The position numbers and the translations under genes were made by a program. 36,718 bases of DNA from Oscillospiraceae bacterium (GTDB taxonomy: Bacteria; Bacillota; Clostridia; Oscillospirales; Oscillospiraceae), in the NCBI GenBank assembly GCA_902775355.1, contig CACYLY010000016.1:1-36718 (forward strand), in the 5' to 3' direction. This document shows positions 1 to 6,962 of the stretch, piece after piece (position 1 is the first letter of the stretch; the number at the start of each line of letters is the position of its first letter). Below the pieces are notes generated by a model. The model did no database searches and had not been told where the DNA came from. It saw nothing but the letters and a program-made list of their open reading frames with translations.

Positions 1-546
1 GGGACGGATGTACTTGGTGCCCTTGATGCTGTCGCCGGTGGGCTTGAAGACCAGGTCTTCCTTGGTCATCTCGCCGCGGAGCACGGCGGCGGCGTCCATA
101 ACGGCGTCCACCAGGGGCTTGTAGCCGGTGCAGCGGCAGAGGTTGCGCTGCTTGTTGAACCAGTCGCGGACCTCCTCGCGGGTGGGATTGGGGTTGTTCT
201 CAAGAAGGACCTTGGCGCTGATGATGAAGCCGGGGGTGCAGAAGCCGCACTGGGCGCAGCCGTGGGCCATCCAGGCGACCTGCAGGGGGTGCATGTCGGT
301 CAGGGTGCCGACACCCTCGATGGTGGTGATCTCGGCGCCGTCGGGGATCCTGCTCATCTTGAACAGACAGGACTTGGTGACCTTGCCGTTCATAATGACG
401 TTGCACGCGCCGCAGTGGCCCTCGCCGCAGCCGATCTTACAACCGGTCAGCAGCAGGTGCTCGCGCAGAACGGTTGCCAGGGTCTCGTCCTTGTCCAGGA
501 CCAGGTTCCGGGTGACGCCGTTGATGACAAGCGTTTTTCTGATCAT
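1..546 (-). CDS. Molybdenum hydroxylase, aldehyde oxidoreductase (MOP) type, N-terminal part
   Basis: The first 182 residues of a xanthine oxidase-family enzyme; the rest lies beyond the window's left edge. Both [2Fe-2S] domains are complete. The plant-ferredoxin-like cluster has Cys40, Cys45, Cys48 and Cys60 (motif CGEGHCGAC). The second cluster has Cys100, Cys103, Cys137 and Cys139 (motifs CAQCGFC and CRCTGYKP). This spacing and the surrounding residues match what I remember of Desulfovibrio gigas aldehyde oxidoreductase, a single-chain molybdopterin-cytosine-dinucleotide enzyme. I infer an aldehyde or related hydroxylase; the substrate cannot be read because the Mo domain is missing. The ATG is preceded by AAGGAGG about 7 bases upstream. 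It probably shares a transcript with the small gene at 603-878, and molybdate and cofactor genes lie nearby. A separate XdhC-type small subunit is the less likely reading, because residues after the second cluster continue toward a large enzyme. Confidence 0.88.
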   Translation of the reverse strand, partial: MIRKTLVINGVTRNLVLDKDETLATVLREHLLLTGCKIGCGEGHCGACNVIMNGKVTKSCLFKMSRIPDGAEITTIEGVGTLTDMHPLQVAWMAHGCAQCGFCTPGFIISAKVLLENNPNPTREEVRDWFNKQRNLCRCTGYKPLVDAVMDAAAVLRGEMTKEDLVFKPTGDSIKGTKYIRP

Positions 547-602
547 GTGTTTTCCTCCTTGAATATTAAAATATTTTTGCTTTCGTTCGAAAGGTTTCGC
601 GC

Positions 603-878
603 TTATTCTTCGTGCTCGTGGTCGTGGCCGCCGTGGCCGCCGCAGCGGTCGTGGTCCGGGCCCTTGCCGGTGATGTCCTTCACCCGCTGGATGCCCCTGG
701 GGGTGTAGAACACCAGCTGGGACAGGCTCCCGTCCAGATTCTCCCCGCTGAGCCGCAGGAAGTTGGCGTTTTCAAAGTAATCGATGGGCAGCTCCCGCCG
801 GAAGACCTTGCCGGTGGCCTTGTCCGTCACTTCTACCGTAACCTGGTCGGCAACGATCTCGAAAAGCTCCTCCTCCAT
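603..878 (-). CDS. Small protein with His-rich tail, upstream of the Mo hydroxylase
   Basis: A 91-residue protein I do not recognise as a named family. The N-terminal 70 residues look like a compact beta-rich domain with alternating charged and hydrophobic residues. The last 16 residues are rich in His, Cys and acidic residues (HDRCGGHGGHDHEHEE), which resembles metal-binding tails of metallochaperones. The start is supported by an AGAAGG site about 9 bases upstream. It is the first gene after a promoter at 940-969 and lies 56 bases upstream of the molybdenum hydroxylase, so the two are probably co-transcribed. A role in metal handling for the hydroxylase is inference from tail composition and neighbourhood only. 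Confidence 0.7.
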   Translation of the reverse strand: MEEELFEIVADQVTVEVTDKATGKVFRRELPIDYFENANFLRLSGENLDGSLSQLVFYTPRGIQRVKDITGKGPDHDRCGGHGGHDHEHEE

Positions 879-939
879 GGGCTTCGACCTTCTTTCCGGG
901 GGACATACGCCAGGCGCAGTCCCACATTGTTACATCCCT

Positions 940-969
940 ATCATACTCTTCTTCACGCGGGCGCGGCAA
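940..969 (-). promoter_or_regulatory. Promoter for the small protein and Mo hydroxylase genes
   Basis: Read on the minus strand, TTGCCG (964-969) and TATGAT (940-945) are separated by 18 bases, a fair sigma-A type promoter. The start codon at 878 lies about 60 bases downstream. No other good promoter is visible ahead of this gene pair. Confidence 0.45.
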
Positions 970-975
970 GTTACA

Positions 976-1014
976 ACAAAAAGCAATTCGCAGAACTTGC
1001 AAATTGCTTTTTGT
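976..1014. terminator. Inverted repeat, probable bidirectional terminator
   Basis: Thirteen-base perfect arms (976-988 and 1002-1014) surround a 13-base loop that can itself pair (GCA/TGC). The stem contains an A-run on one side and a T-run on the other, so each strand ends in TTTTTGT. It lies just after the methyltransferase gene (leftward) and before the hydroxylase promoter, where a terminator is expected. The rest of 879-1076 shows nothing else. Confidence 0.6.
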
Positions 1015-1076
1015 GGAATTCGTACAATTTTTAAAAGCGTCTTTGTTGCACTTCGTAAAAGGTGGGGAAATACGGC

Positions 1077-2048
1077 CTATTTCGGCTCGTCCCCACGGGT
1101 CAGGACCAGGGTGCCGCAGACGTCGCAGAGGGGCACGGCCGGGAGCCGGCGCCGGAGCTCTTCTTCATAGCGCTCCAGGGCCCTTTTCACCCCCGGGAGC
1201 CGGGGATTGTCCCAGTCGTGCAGCAGCAGAAAGCCTCCCGGATGCAGCCTGGGCCAAAACCAGCGCAGGCCCTGGAGCGTGCTCTCCTCCAGATCCGCGT
1301 CCAGAGACACCAGAGCGAAGCGCTCCTCCTCCAGGCCCCGGGCTGTGGCCGGGAAGAAGCCCCTGCGGATCACCGCCCGCTCCGGGTGGGGCAGCAGGGA
1401 GAGCACCCGCCCCTCGTCGGTGTTCCGGTGGGCCTCCACCAGACCCGCGGCCTGATCCGCCGCCTCCGCCTCGGCAAAGCCTTCGAAGCTGTCGAAGAGA
1501 TAGAGCCGCCGCTCCGGCAGCAGGGCGTTGATGCAGGCGGCGAAGGCGCCCCGGTAGACCCCCAGCTCCGCCGCCGCGCCGGGAGCGCCGGGAAGCTGCC
1601 GACAGAGGGCCTCCAAGGTCCGCAGGCGCACATAGTCGTTCTCCAGATCCCGCCGCGGCAGGGGACTGTCCGCAAGCCACAGGGGCTCCCGCACCGGGTG
1701 CTGGGGCCGCCGCAGCTCCGCCAGCAGCGCCTCCGGCAGCAGCCCGGCGGCCTTGTCATAGGCGCTGTTCCGGTCAAGCAGGCGCCAGTTGTTCTTGCAA
1801 AACAGCAGCTTTTCCGCCGGGAAACCCAGCTCCCGGGCCCGCTCCGCGATGGCCTCCGCCTGGCGGCTGGCCACCAGGATCAGGTCGAAATCCTCTCCCC
1901 GAAGAGCCTCCGGCGGCAGCACCGGCCGGCCCAGGAAGCTGCCGCCCCGGCCCTCGCCGTCCAGAAAGGCGGTGATCCGCGCCGGATCCAGGCCTCGGTC
2001 GATCAGATCCCCCGCGCCGCAGCCGGCTCCCCAAACGTAGAGCTTCAT
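1077..2048 (-). CDS. Rossmann-domain / TylF-type methyltransferase fusion protein
   Basis: A 323-residue protein with two parts. Residues 1 to about 85 start with YVWGAG and run as a Rossmann-like domain (motifs ITAFLDG and DLILVAS), as in PglD-N-like domains that often accompany sugar-modifying enzymes. Residues from about 125 to 315 resemble the TylF/MycF macrocin O-methyltransferase family: ELGVYRG is the likely SAM-binding loop, followed by LYLFDSFEGF, VSLDADL and LLHDWDNP. These last acidic and His residues suit the metal site of TylF-type enzymes. Substrate unknown; O-methylation of a sugar or polyketide-like group is a family-based guess. The ATG at 2048 follows GAAGGAG with about 9 bases of spacing and is transcribed divergently from the molybdenum genes. 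The coding GC content is very high. Confidence 0.75.
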   Translation of the reverse strand: MKLYVWGAGCGAGDLIDRGLDPARITAFLDGEGRGGSFLGRPVLPPEALRGEDFDLILVASRQAEAIAERARELGFPAEKLLFCKNNWRLLDRNSAYDKAAGLLPEALLAELRRPQHPVREPLWLADSPLPRRDLENDYVRLRTLEALCRQLPGAPGAAAELGVYRGAFAACINALLPERRLYLFDSFEGFAEAEAADQAAGLVEAHRNTDEGRVLSLLPHPERAVIRRGFFPATARGLEEERFALVSLDADLEESTLQGLRWFWPRLHPGGFLLLHDWDNPRLPGVKRALERYEEELRRRLPAVPLCDVCGTLVLTRGDEPK

Positions 2049-2078
2049 GTCATCCCGCTCCTTCTCCCTTTTTTCTTG

Positions 2079-2107
2079 ATTATAAGTTATTTTTTAGGCC
2101 ATGTACA
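2079..2107 (-). promoter_or_regulatory. Promoter of the methyltransferase gene
   Basis: On the minus strand TGTACA (2102-2107), 17 bases, then a perfect TATAAT (2079-2084). It lies about 30 bases upstream of the ATG at 2048. The -35 is weak but the -10 and spacing are ideal. Confidence 0.55.
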
Positions 2108-2118
2108 GACCTTCTCTC

Positions 2119-2147
2119 TTTACAAAAGAAGAGAAATGGCGTATACT
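2119..2147 (+). promoter_or_regulatory. Promoter of the molybdenum-cofactor gene run
   Basis: TTTACA (2119-2124), 17 bases, TATACT (2142-2147). It lies back to back with the methyltransferase promoter. The leader to the GTG at 2203 is about 50 bases and AT-rich, too short for a molybdenum-cofactor riboswitch. Confidence 0.6.
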
Positions 2148-2202
2148 TCAATTCATCGAAGATTATTTTTTTGTAATTCGCATATACAGGGGGTGCATAT
2201 TT

Positions 2203-3126
2203 GTGCAGTTTGGCGCAGTGATCGTGGCGGCGGGCATGTCCTCCCGCATGGGGGACTTCAAGCCCATGCTGAATATCGGCTCCATCTCCATCGCCCAGCG
2301 CATCGTGGCCACGCTCCACCAGGCCGGCGTCGACCGGATCGTGGTGGTCACCGGCTACAATGCCCAGCAGCTGGAGCGGCATCTGGCCAACAACGGCCTG
2401 GTCTTCCTGCGCAATGAGGCCTATGCTACGACCCAGATGTTCGACTCGGCCAAGATCGGCCTGGGCTACCTGAAGGACAAATGCGACCGGATCCTCTTCA
2501 CGCCGGTGGACATCCCGCTTTTCACCGCCATGACGGTGACGCAGCTGATGGAGTCCGGCGCAGAACTGGCCTGCCCCGTCTGTGAAGGCCAGACCGGCCA
2601 CCCGCTGATGATCGCCTCCTCCCTGGTGGACGCCATCCTGGCGGACTCCGGCGAGGGCGGCCTGCAGGGCGCCATCCGCCGCTGCGGGATCGAGATGAAG
2701 AAGATCCCCGTGGACGACGCGGGCATCCTCCACGACGCGGACACCCCGGCGGACTACCAGGCCCTGCTGGAATACCACAACGAGCAGCTGATCCGGCCGG
2801 AGATCTGGGTCTCCCTGGCCCGGGAGCGGCCCTTCTTCGACGAAAAGACCGCCATGCTCCTGGCCCTGGTGGACGAGACCAGATCCGTGCGCACCGCCTG
2901 CCAGCGGATGCAGATCTCCTACTCCGGCAGCTGGAACATCATCCACGCCTTAGAGAGCCAGCTTCATTTCCCCTTGCTGGAGCGCAGCCAGGGCGGCGCC
3001 AACGGGGGCGAGAGCAAGCTCACCGACAAGGGCCGCCGCCTGCTGGACTGCTATCAGAAGTATTCCCAGCGCCTGCGGCAGGAGGCGGCAAAGCTCTTTG
3101 AGGAATACTTCGGGGAGGAGCTATGA
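2203..3126 (+). CDS. MobA/MocA-like nucleotidyltransferase fused to a ModE-type DNA-binding domain
   Basis: A 307-residue protein. Residues 1-195 form a MobA/MocA-like nucleotidyltransferase with the signature AAGMSSRMG at 9-17, the PVDIPL metal-site segment and QTGHPLMI. Enzymes of this group attach CMP or a related nucleotide to molybdopterin for hydroxylases. Residues about 198-307 form a winged helix like the N-terminal domain of ModE: a helix-turn-helix around SVRTACQRMQISYSGSW, then the glycine-rich wing GGANGGESKLTDKG. No C-terminal molybdate-sensing Mop domains follow. The start is GTG at 2203, chosen because AGGGGG lies 9 bases upstream and homology begins at once; an upstream in-frame ATG at 2101 lies outside the promoter. 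Its stop overlaps the next ATG (ATGA). I infer cofactor nucleotide transfer plus autoregulation or molybdenum-gene control. Confidence 0.82.
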   Translation: MQFGAVIVAAGMSSRMGDFKPMLNIGSISIAQRIVATLHQAGVDRIVVVTGYNAQQLERHLANNGLVFLRNEAYATTQMFDSAKIGLGYLKDKCDRILFTPVDIPLFTAMTVTQLMESGAELACPVCEGQTGHPLMIASSLVDAILADSGEGGLQGAIRRCGIEMKKIPVDDAGILHDADTPADYQALLEYHNEQLIRPEIWVSLARERPFFDEKTAMLLALVDETRSVRTACQRMQISYSGSWNIIHALESQLHFPLLERSQGGANGGESKLTDKGRRLLDCYQKYSQRLRQEAAKLFEEYFGEEL

Positions 3127-4172
3127 GCCGGAAAGTCTATCTGATCCGCCACGCCATGCCGGACATCCCCATCGGGGAGCGCTGGTGCGTGGGCGGGCGG
3201 ACCGATCTGCCCCTGGGTCGGCTGGGCCGGCTCCAGGCGGCGCTGCTGCCCTTCGTCCCGGAGCTCCGGGACCTGGGCGCGGTGTTCTGCAGCGACATGA
3301 TCCGGGCCCGGCAGACGGCCCTGCCCCTCTGCCCCGCGCCCCGAGAGATGCCGGGCCTGCAGGAGCAGGACATGGGAGTGTGGGACGGCCTGTCCTTCCG
3401 GGAGATCCGGGAGCGATTTCCGGAGCTCTACAAGGCCCGGGAAAGCCAACCGGAGCTGATGCCGGAGGGGACGGAGCCCACGGAGGCCGTCCGCAGCCGG
3501 ATGGAGGCGGCCCTTTGCCGCTGCCTTTCCGAGAGCCAGGGGGATATCGCCGCCGTGAGCCACAAGGGGGCCATCGCCAGCCTCCTGGGCAGCCGGGAGG
3601 GCCTGGACTATACTTCCGTCACCTGCCTGGATTTTGACGGGGAGCGGCTGACCCCGATCCGGGTGGGGATACGGCCCCATCCGGCGCTGACGGAGCCGGT
3701 CTGCCTGGCGCTGCTGGAAGCGGCAGGGGCCGACGAGCGGCTGCGGGCCCACTGCCGGGCCGTGGCGGCGCTGGCCGGAGAGCTCTGCGCCGCGCTGGCG
3801 GAAAAGGGCCTGAGCCTGAACGCGGAAGCCGTCCGCGCGGCGGCCCTGCTCCACGATATCGCCCGGGATCAGCCGGAGCATCCCGCCGTCGGCGCGCTAT
3901 GGCTGCGGGAGCTGGGATATCCGGAGCCGGCGGAGATCGTCCGGCAGCACCACGATTGGGCGGGGGAGGGCCTGGACGAGGCCGCCCTGGTCTATATCGC
4001 GGACAAGGCGGTCCGGGGCGACCGGCGCGTCCCCATCGACGAGCGCTTTGAAGCCAGCCTTGCCAAATGCGCCGGCCCGGAGGCCCTGGCGGCCCACCGG
4101 AGGCGCCGGGAGGCCGCGAAACAGATTCAAAACGAGATCAAGCGGCTCTGCGGAGCGGAGCTGCTGCCATAG
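3123..4172 (+). CDS. Histidine phosphatase / HD-domain fusion protein
   Basis: A 349-residue protein with two hydrolase domains. Residues 1-180 are a histidine phosphatase (phosphoglycerate mutase fold): LIRHA with His10, CSDMIRARQTA, and VSHKG with the second catalytic His near 146. Residues about 190-340 carry an HD-type metal-dependent phosphohydrolase: an early His (LRAHC), LLHDIARD near 244, HHDW, and YIADKAVRGD. All expected metal ligands seem present. The substrate is not evident. It overlaps the nucleotidyltransferase gene by four bases and is followed 11 bases later by a MoeA-like gene, so all three are probably translated together and tied to molybdenum cofactor metabolism. HD domains of the YqeK type act on nucleotides, so removal of a nucleotide by-product is one possible role (inference). 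Confidence 0.78.
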   Translation: MSRKVYLIRHAMPDIPIGERWCVGGRTDLPLGRLGRLQAALLPFVPELRDLGAVFCSDMIRARQTALPLCPAPREMPGLQEQDMGVWDGLSFREIRERFPELYKARESQPELMPEGTEPTEAVRSRMEAALCRCLSESQGDIAAVSHKGAIASLLGSREGLDYTSVTCLDFDGERLTPIRVGIRPHPALTEPVCLALLEAAGADERLRAHCRAVAALAGELCAALAEKGLSLNAEAVRAAALLHDIARDQPEHPAVGALWLRELGYPEPAEIVRQHHDWAGEGLDEAALVYIADKAVRGDRRVPIDERFEASLAKCAGPEALAAHRRRREAAKQIQNEIKRLCGAELLP

Positions 4173-4183
4173 GAGGACAGAAT

Positions 4184-5212
4184 ATGAAACTGATGAAGAC
4201 CGAAGAGGCCGTTGGCCACGTGCTCTGCCACGACATCACCCAGATCATCCGGGGCGTCACCAAGGCGCCGGTGTTCCGCAAGGGCCACATCATTCAGCCC
4301 GAGGACGTGCCGGTGCTGCTGAGCGTGGGCAAGGACCACATCTACATCTGGGAGAACAACGAGAACATGCTCCACGAGGACGAGGCGGCGGAGATCCTGC
4401 GGGATCTGTGCATGAGCGAGCATATGCACGCCACCGAGCCCAAGGAGGGCAAGATTGAGCTGATCGCCGACAGCGACGGGCTGCTGCTCATCGACGTGGA
4501 GCGGCTCCGGGCCGTGAACGCCCTGGGGGACATGATGATCGCCACCCGGGCCTCCGGCTTCGTGGTGAAGAAGGGGGACAAGCTCTGCGGCACCCGGGTC
4601 ATCCCCCTCATCATCGAGAAGGAGCGGATGGAGCGGGCCAAAGAAGTGGTCGGGGACAAGCCCCTGCTGCGCCTGCTGCCCCTGAAGAGCAAGAAGGTGG
4701 GCGTGGTCACCACCGGAAACGAGGTTTTCTACGGCCGCATCGAGGACACCTTCACCCCGGTCATCGTCCAGAAGCTGCACGAGTTCGGCGGCTGCGAGAT
4801 GACGGAGCACGTGGTGCTCAACGATGACCATGAGAAGATCACCGCCGCCGTGCTGGACATGCTCTCCAAGGGCTGCGACATGGTCCTCTGCAGCGGCGGC
4901 ATGAGCGTGGACCCGGACGACCGGACCCCCCTGGCCATCAAGAACACCGGGGCCAACATCGTCTCCTACGGCTCGCCCGTGCTGCCCGGCGCCATGTTCC
5001 TGGTGTCCTACATGCCGGACGGACGGCCGGTCTGCGGCCTGCCCGGCTGCGTGATGTACGCCAAACGCACCATCTTCGACCTGCTGCTGCCCTATCTGGT
5101 GACGGATACGCCCATCACCAAAGAGCAGCTGGCGGGCCTGGGCCACGGCGGCCTGTGCCTCAACTGCAAGGTCTGCCACTTCCCCAACTGCGGCTTCGGC
5201 AAGGGCGTCTGA
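4184..5212 (+). CDS. MoeA/MogA-like molybdopterin-binding protein with Cys-rich tail
   Basis: A 342-residue molybdopterin-binding protein. The central part from about residue 169 is a MoCF (MoaB/MogA/MoeA) domain: KKVGVVTTGNEV, then LNDDHEKI and SGGMSVDPDD near 236, with the acidic residues that bind the pterin in MoeA. The N-terminal part is not a classical MoeA domain. The C terminus ends with a cluster of four cysteines (CLNCKVCHFPNC), a feature of MoeA-like proteins that accompany molybdenum hydroxylases in anaerobes. I infer molybdate insertion or handling of the cofactor for the hydroxylase at 1-546. ATG at 4184 follows AGGAGG with 7 bases of spacing; an in-frame upstream extension from 4067 would overlap the preceding gene and lacks a ribosome site. 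Confidence 0.82.
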   Translation: MKLMKTEEAVGHVLCHDITQIIRGVTKAPVFRKGHIIQPEDVPVLLSVGKDHIYIWENNENMLHEDEAAEILRDLCMSEHMHATEPKEGKIELIADSDGLLLIDVERLRAVNALGDMMIATRASGFVVKKGDKLCGTRVIPLIIEKERMERAKEVVGDKPLLRLLPLKSKKVGVVTTGNEVFYGRIEDTFTPVIVQKLHEFGGCEMTEHVVLNDDHEKITAAVLDMLSKGCDMVLCSGGMSVDPDDRTPLAIKNTGANIVSYGSPVLPGAMFLVSYMPDGRPVCGLPGCVMYAKRTIFDLLLPYLVTDTPITKEQLAGLGHGGLCLNCKVCHFPNCGFGKGV

Positions 5213-5236
5213 CCCGGACCGATCCCCGCGTCTGTT

Positions 5237-5276
5237 TTGTGTATATGAACACGTAAAGCCGTGTTTGTATAAATAC
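5237..5276. promoter_or_regulatory. Palindrome over the modA promoter, candidate molybdenum-regulator operator
   Basis: Two 17-base half-sites (5237-5253 and 5260-5276) are inverted with 12 of 17 matches, including a perfect core AACACG-6 bases-CGTGTT (5248-5265). The outer part holds TATAT and GTATA. The promoter elements TGAACA (5246-5251) and TATAAA (5268-5273), 16 bases apart, lie inside it, so a bound protein would block RNA polymerase. The ModE-like domain encoded at 2203 is the obvious candidate binder (inference); the sequence is not a close copy of the E. coli ModE site. Confidence 0.45.
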
Positions 5277-5309
5277 ATTCCCTGAAACATGGGAGAAGGA
5301 GCACACAAA

Positions 5310-6224
5310 ATGAGACTGCGCAAAACCCTGGCACTGCTGCTGGCGCTGGCCATGATCCTGGCCCTGGCCGCCTGCGGCGAAAGCAAACCGGCGGAGCCCG
5401 CGAAGGACGAGCCGGCCCCTGCGGCGGAGCCCGTCAAGGACGAGCCCGCGAAAGAAGAGCCCGTCAAGGAGGAACCTGCCCCGGAGAAGGTGGAGATCAT
5501 CGTCTTTGCGGCGGCTTCCATGACCGAGACCCTGACGGAGATCAAGGCCATGTACGAGGCTGCGAATCCCGGCGTGACCATCACCTTCAATTTCGACTCC
5601 TCCGGCACCCTGAAGACCCAGATCCAGGAGGGCGCGGACTGCGACCTGTTCATCTCCGCCGCGCCCAAGCAGATGAACGCCCTGGACAAATCCTGCGACG
5701 CGGAGAAGAACCCGGACGGCCTGGACTTCGTGCTCCAGGGCAGCCGGATCAATCTCCTGGAGAACAAGGTCGCCCTGGTGGTCCCCGAGGGCAACCCCAA
5801 GGGGATCGAGAGCTTTGACCAGCTGGCCGGGCTCCTGAAGGAGGGCGAGATCCTCTTCGCCATGGGCAACAGCGACGTGCCCGTGGGCCAGTACACCCAG
5901 AAGATCTTTGCCTTCTATGAGCTGAACGAGGAAGAGCTGGCCGCCGCCGGCAAGCTCACCTACGGCACCAACGTGAAGGAAGTCACCACCCAGGTTAAGG
6001 AGGGCAGCGTGGACTGCGGCGTGGTCTACGCCACCGACGCCTTCAGCGCGGGGCTCGCCATCGTGGACACCGCTACCAAGGACATGTGTGGCCAGGTCAT
6101 CTATCCCGCCGCCGTGCTGAACGTCAGCAAGCATCCCGAGGCCGCCCAGGCCTTCCTGGATTACCTGACCGGGCCCGAGGCCATGGCCGTGTTCGAAGCC
6201 GTCGGCTTCTCCCCGGCCCCCTGA
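5310..6224 (+). CDS. modA: Molybdate ABC transporter substrate-binding lipoprotein ModA
   Basis: A 304-residue extracellular lipoprotein that would capture molybdate (or tungstate) and deliver it to ModB/ModC. A signal peptide with a long Leu/Ala core ends in the lipobox LALAAC, giving Cys22 as the lipid anchor. Residues 23-60 are a Pro/Glu/Lys/Ala repeat linker built from EPAKDEP-like units, probably a tether across the cell wall. The ModA domain follows: VFAAASMTETL, FNFDSSGTL and DLFISAAPKQMN with serines placed for oxyanion binding, then DCGVVYATDA. The start at 5310 follows GAGAAGGAG with about 9 bases of spacing. It opens a modABC run with its own promoter and candidate operator. Confidence 0.93.
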   Translation: MRLRKTLALLLALAMILALAACGESKPAEPAKDEPAPAAEPVKDEPAKEEPVKEEPAPEKVEIIVFAAASMTETLTEIKAMYEAANPGVTITFNFDSSGTLKTQIQEGADCDLFISAAPKQMNALDKSCDAEKNPDGLDFVLQGSRINLLENKVALVVPEGNPKGIESFDQLAGLLKEGEILFAMGNSDVPVGQYTQKIFAFYELNEEELAAAGKLTYGTNVKEVTTQVKEGSVDCGVVYATDAFSAGLAIVDTATKDMCGQVIYPAAVLNVSKHPEAAQAFLDYLTGPEAMAVFEAVGFSPAP

Positions 6225-6287
6225 AGCCTGTGTGAAGCGTAAGGACGGTGCGATCCGCGCCGTCCGCGTCCCTTTGGAGTATCGAGT

Positions 6288-6962
6288 ATGTCATTCGACT
6301 GGTATCCTCTTCTGAACTCGCTGCGCATCGCCGCCATCAGCTGCGTCCTGGTGTTTTTCACGGGGATCTTCTTCGCCTATTACGCGGCGAAGCTGCCCCG
6401 CTGGCTCAAGGGCGTGCTGGACGTGATCCTGACCCTGCCCATGGTGCTGCCGCCCACGGTCTGCGGCTATTTCCTGCTGCTGATCTTCGGCGTGAAGCGC
6501 CCCCTGGGCATGCTCCTGCTGCAGTTCGGGGTCAAATTCGTCATGACCTGGTACGGGGGCATCCTGGCCGCCGCGGTGGTGGCATTCCCGCTGATGTACC
6601 GCACGGCCCGAGGCGCCTTTGAGAGCTTCGACAAGACCCTGGCCTATTCGGGGCAGACCCTGGGACTCTCCAACGGCTATATCTTCTGGCGCATCCGGAT
6701 GCCGGCCTGCCGCCAGGGGATCCTGGCCGGGACGGTGCTGGCCTTCGCCCGGGCCCTGGGCGAGTACGGCGCCACCAGCATGCTCATCGGCTATACCCCC
6801 GGCAAGACCGCCACCATCTCCACCACGGTCTATCAGCTCTGGCGCACCAACGACGAGAAGGGCGCCATGTTCTGGGTGCTGATCAACCTTGCCATCAGCA
6901 CCGTGGTGCTGCTGAGCGTGAACATGCTGGAGGCCCGGCAGAAAAAGGCGGTGAAGGCATGA
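6288..6962 (+). CDS. modB: Molybdate ABC transporter permease ModB
   Basis: A 224-residue inner-membrane permease with about five to six hydrophobic segments. The loop that docks on the ATPase is clear: the stretch ending in ARALGEYGATSM (about residues 158-170) matches the EAA motif of ModB proteins, and LPMVLPPTVCGY is the typical ModB/CysU segment. With ModA and ModC it forms a molybdate importer. The ATG has a GGAG site 8-9 bases upstream. Its stop overlaps the modC start (ATGA), showing translational coupling. The 63 bases after modA hold no terminator. Confidence 0.92.
   Translation: MSFDWYPLLNSLRIAAISCVLVFFTGIFFAYYAAKLPRWLKGVLDVILTLPMVLPPTVCGYFLLLIFGVKRPLGMLLLQFGVKFVMTWYGGILAAAVVAFPLMYRTARGAFESFDKTLAYSGQTLGLSNGYIFWRIRMPACRQGILAGTVLAFARALGEYGATSMLIGYTPGKTATISTTVYQLWRTNDEKGAMFWVLINLAISTVVLLSVNMLEARQKKAVKA

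Noticed and set aside
2148-2202. A molybdenum-cofactor riboswitch before the cofactor genes
   Set aside because: The leader is only about 50 bases and AT-rich, too short for the known motif.
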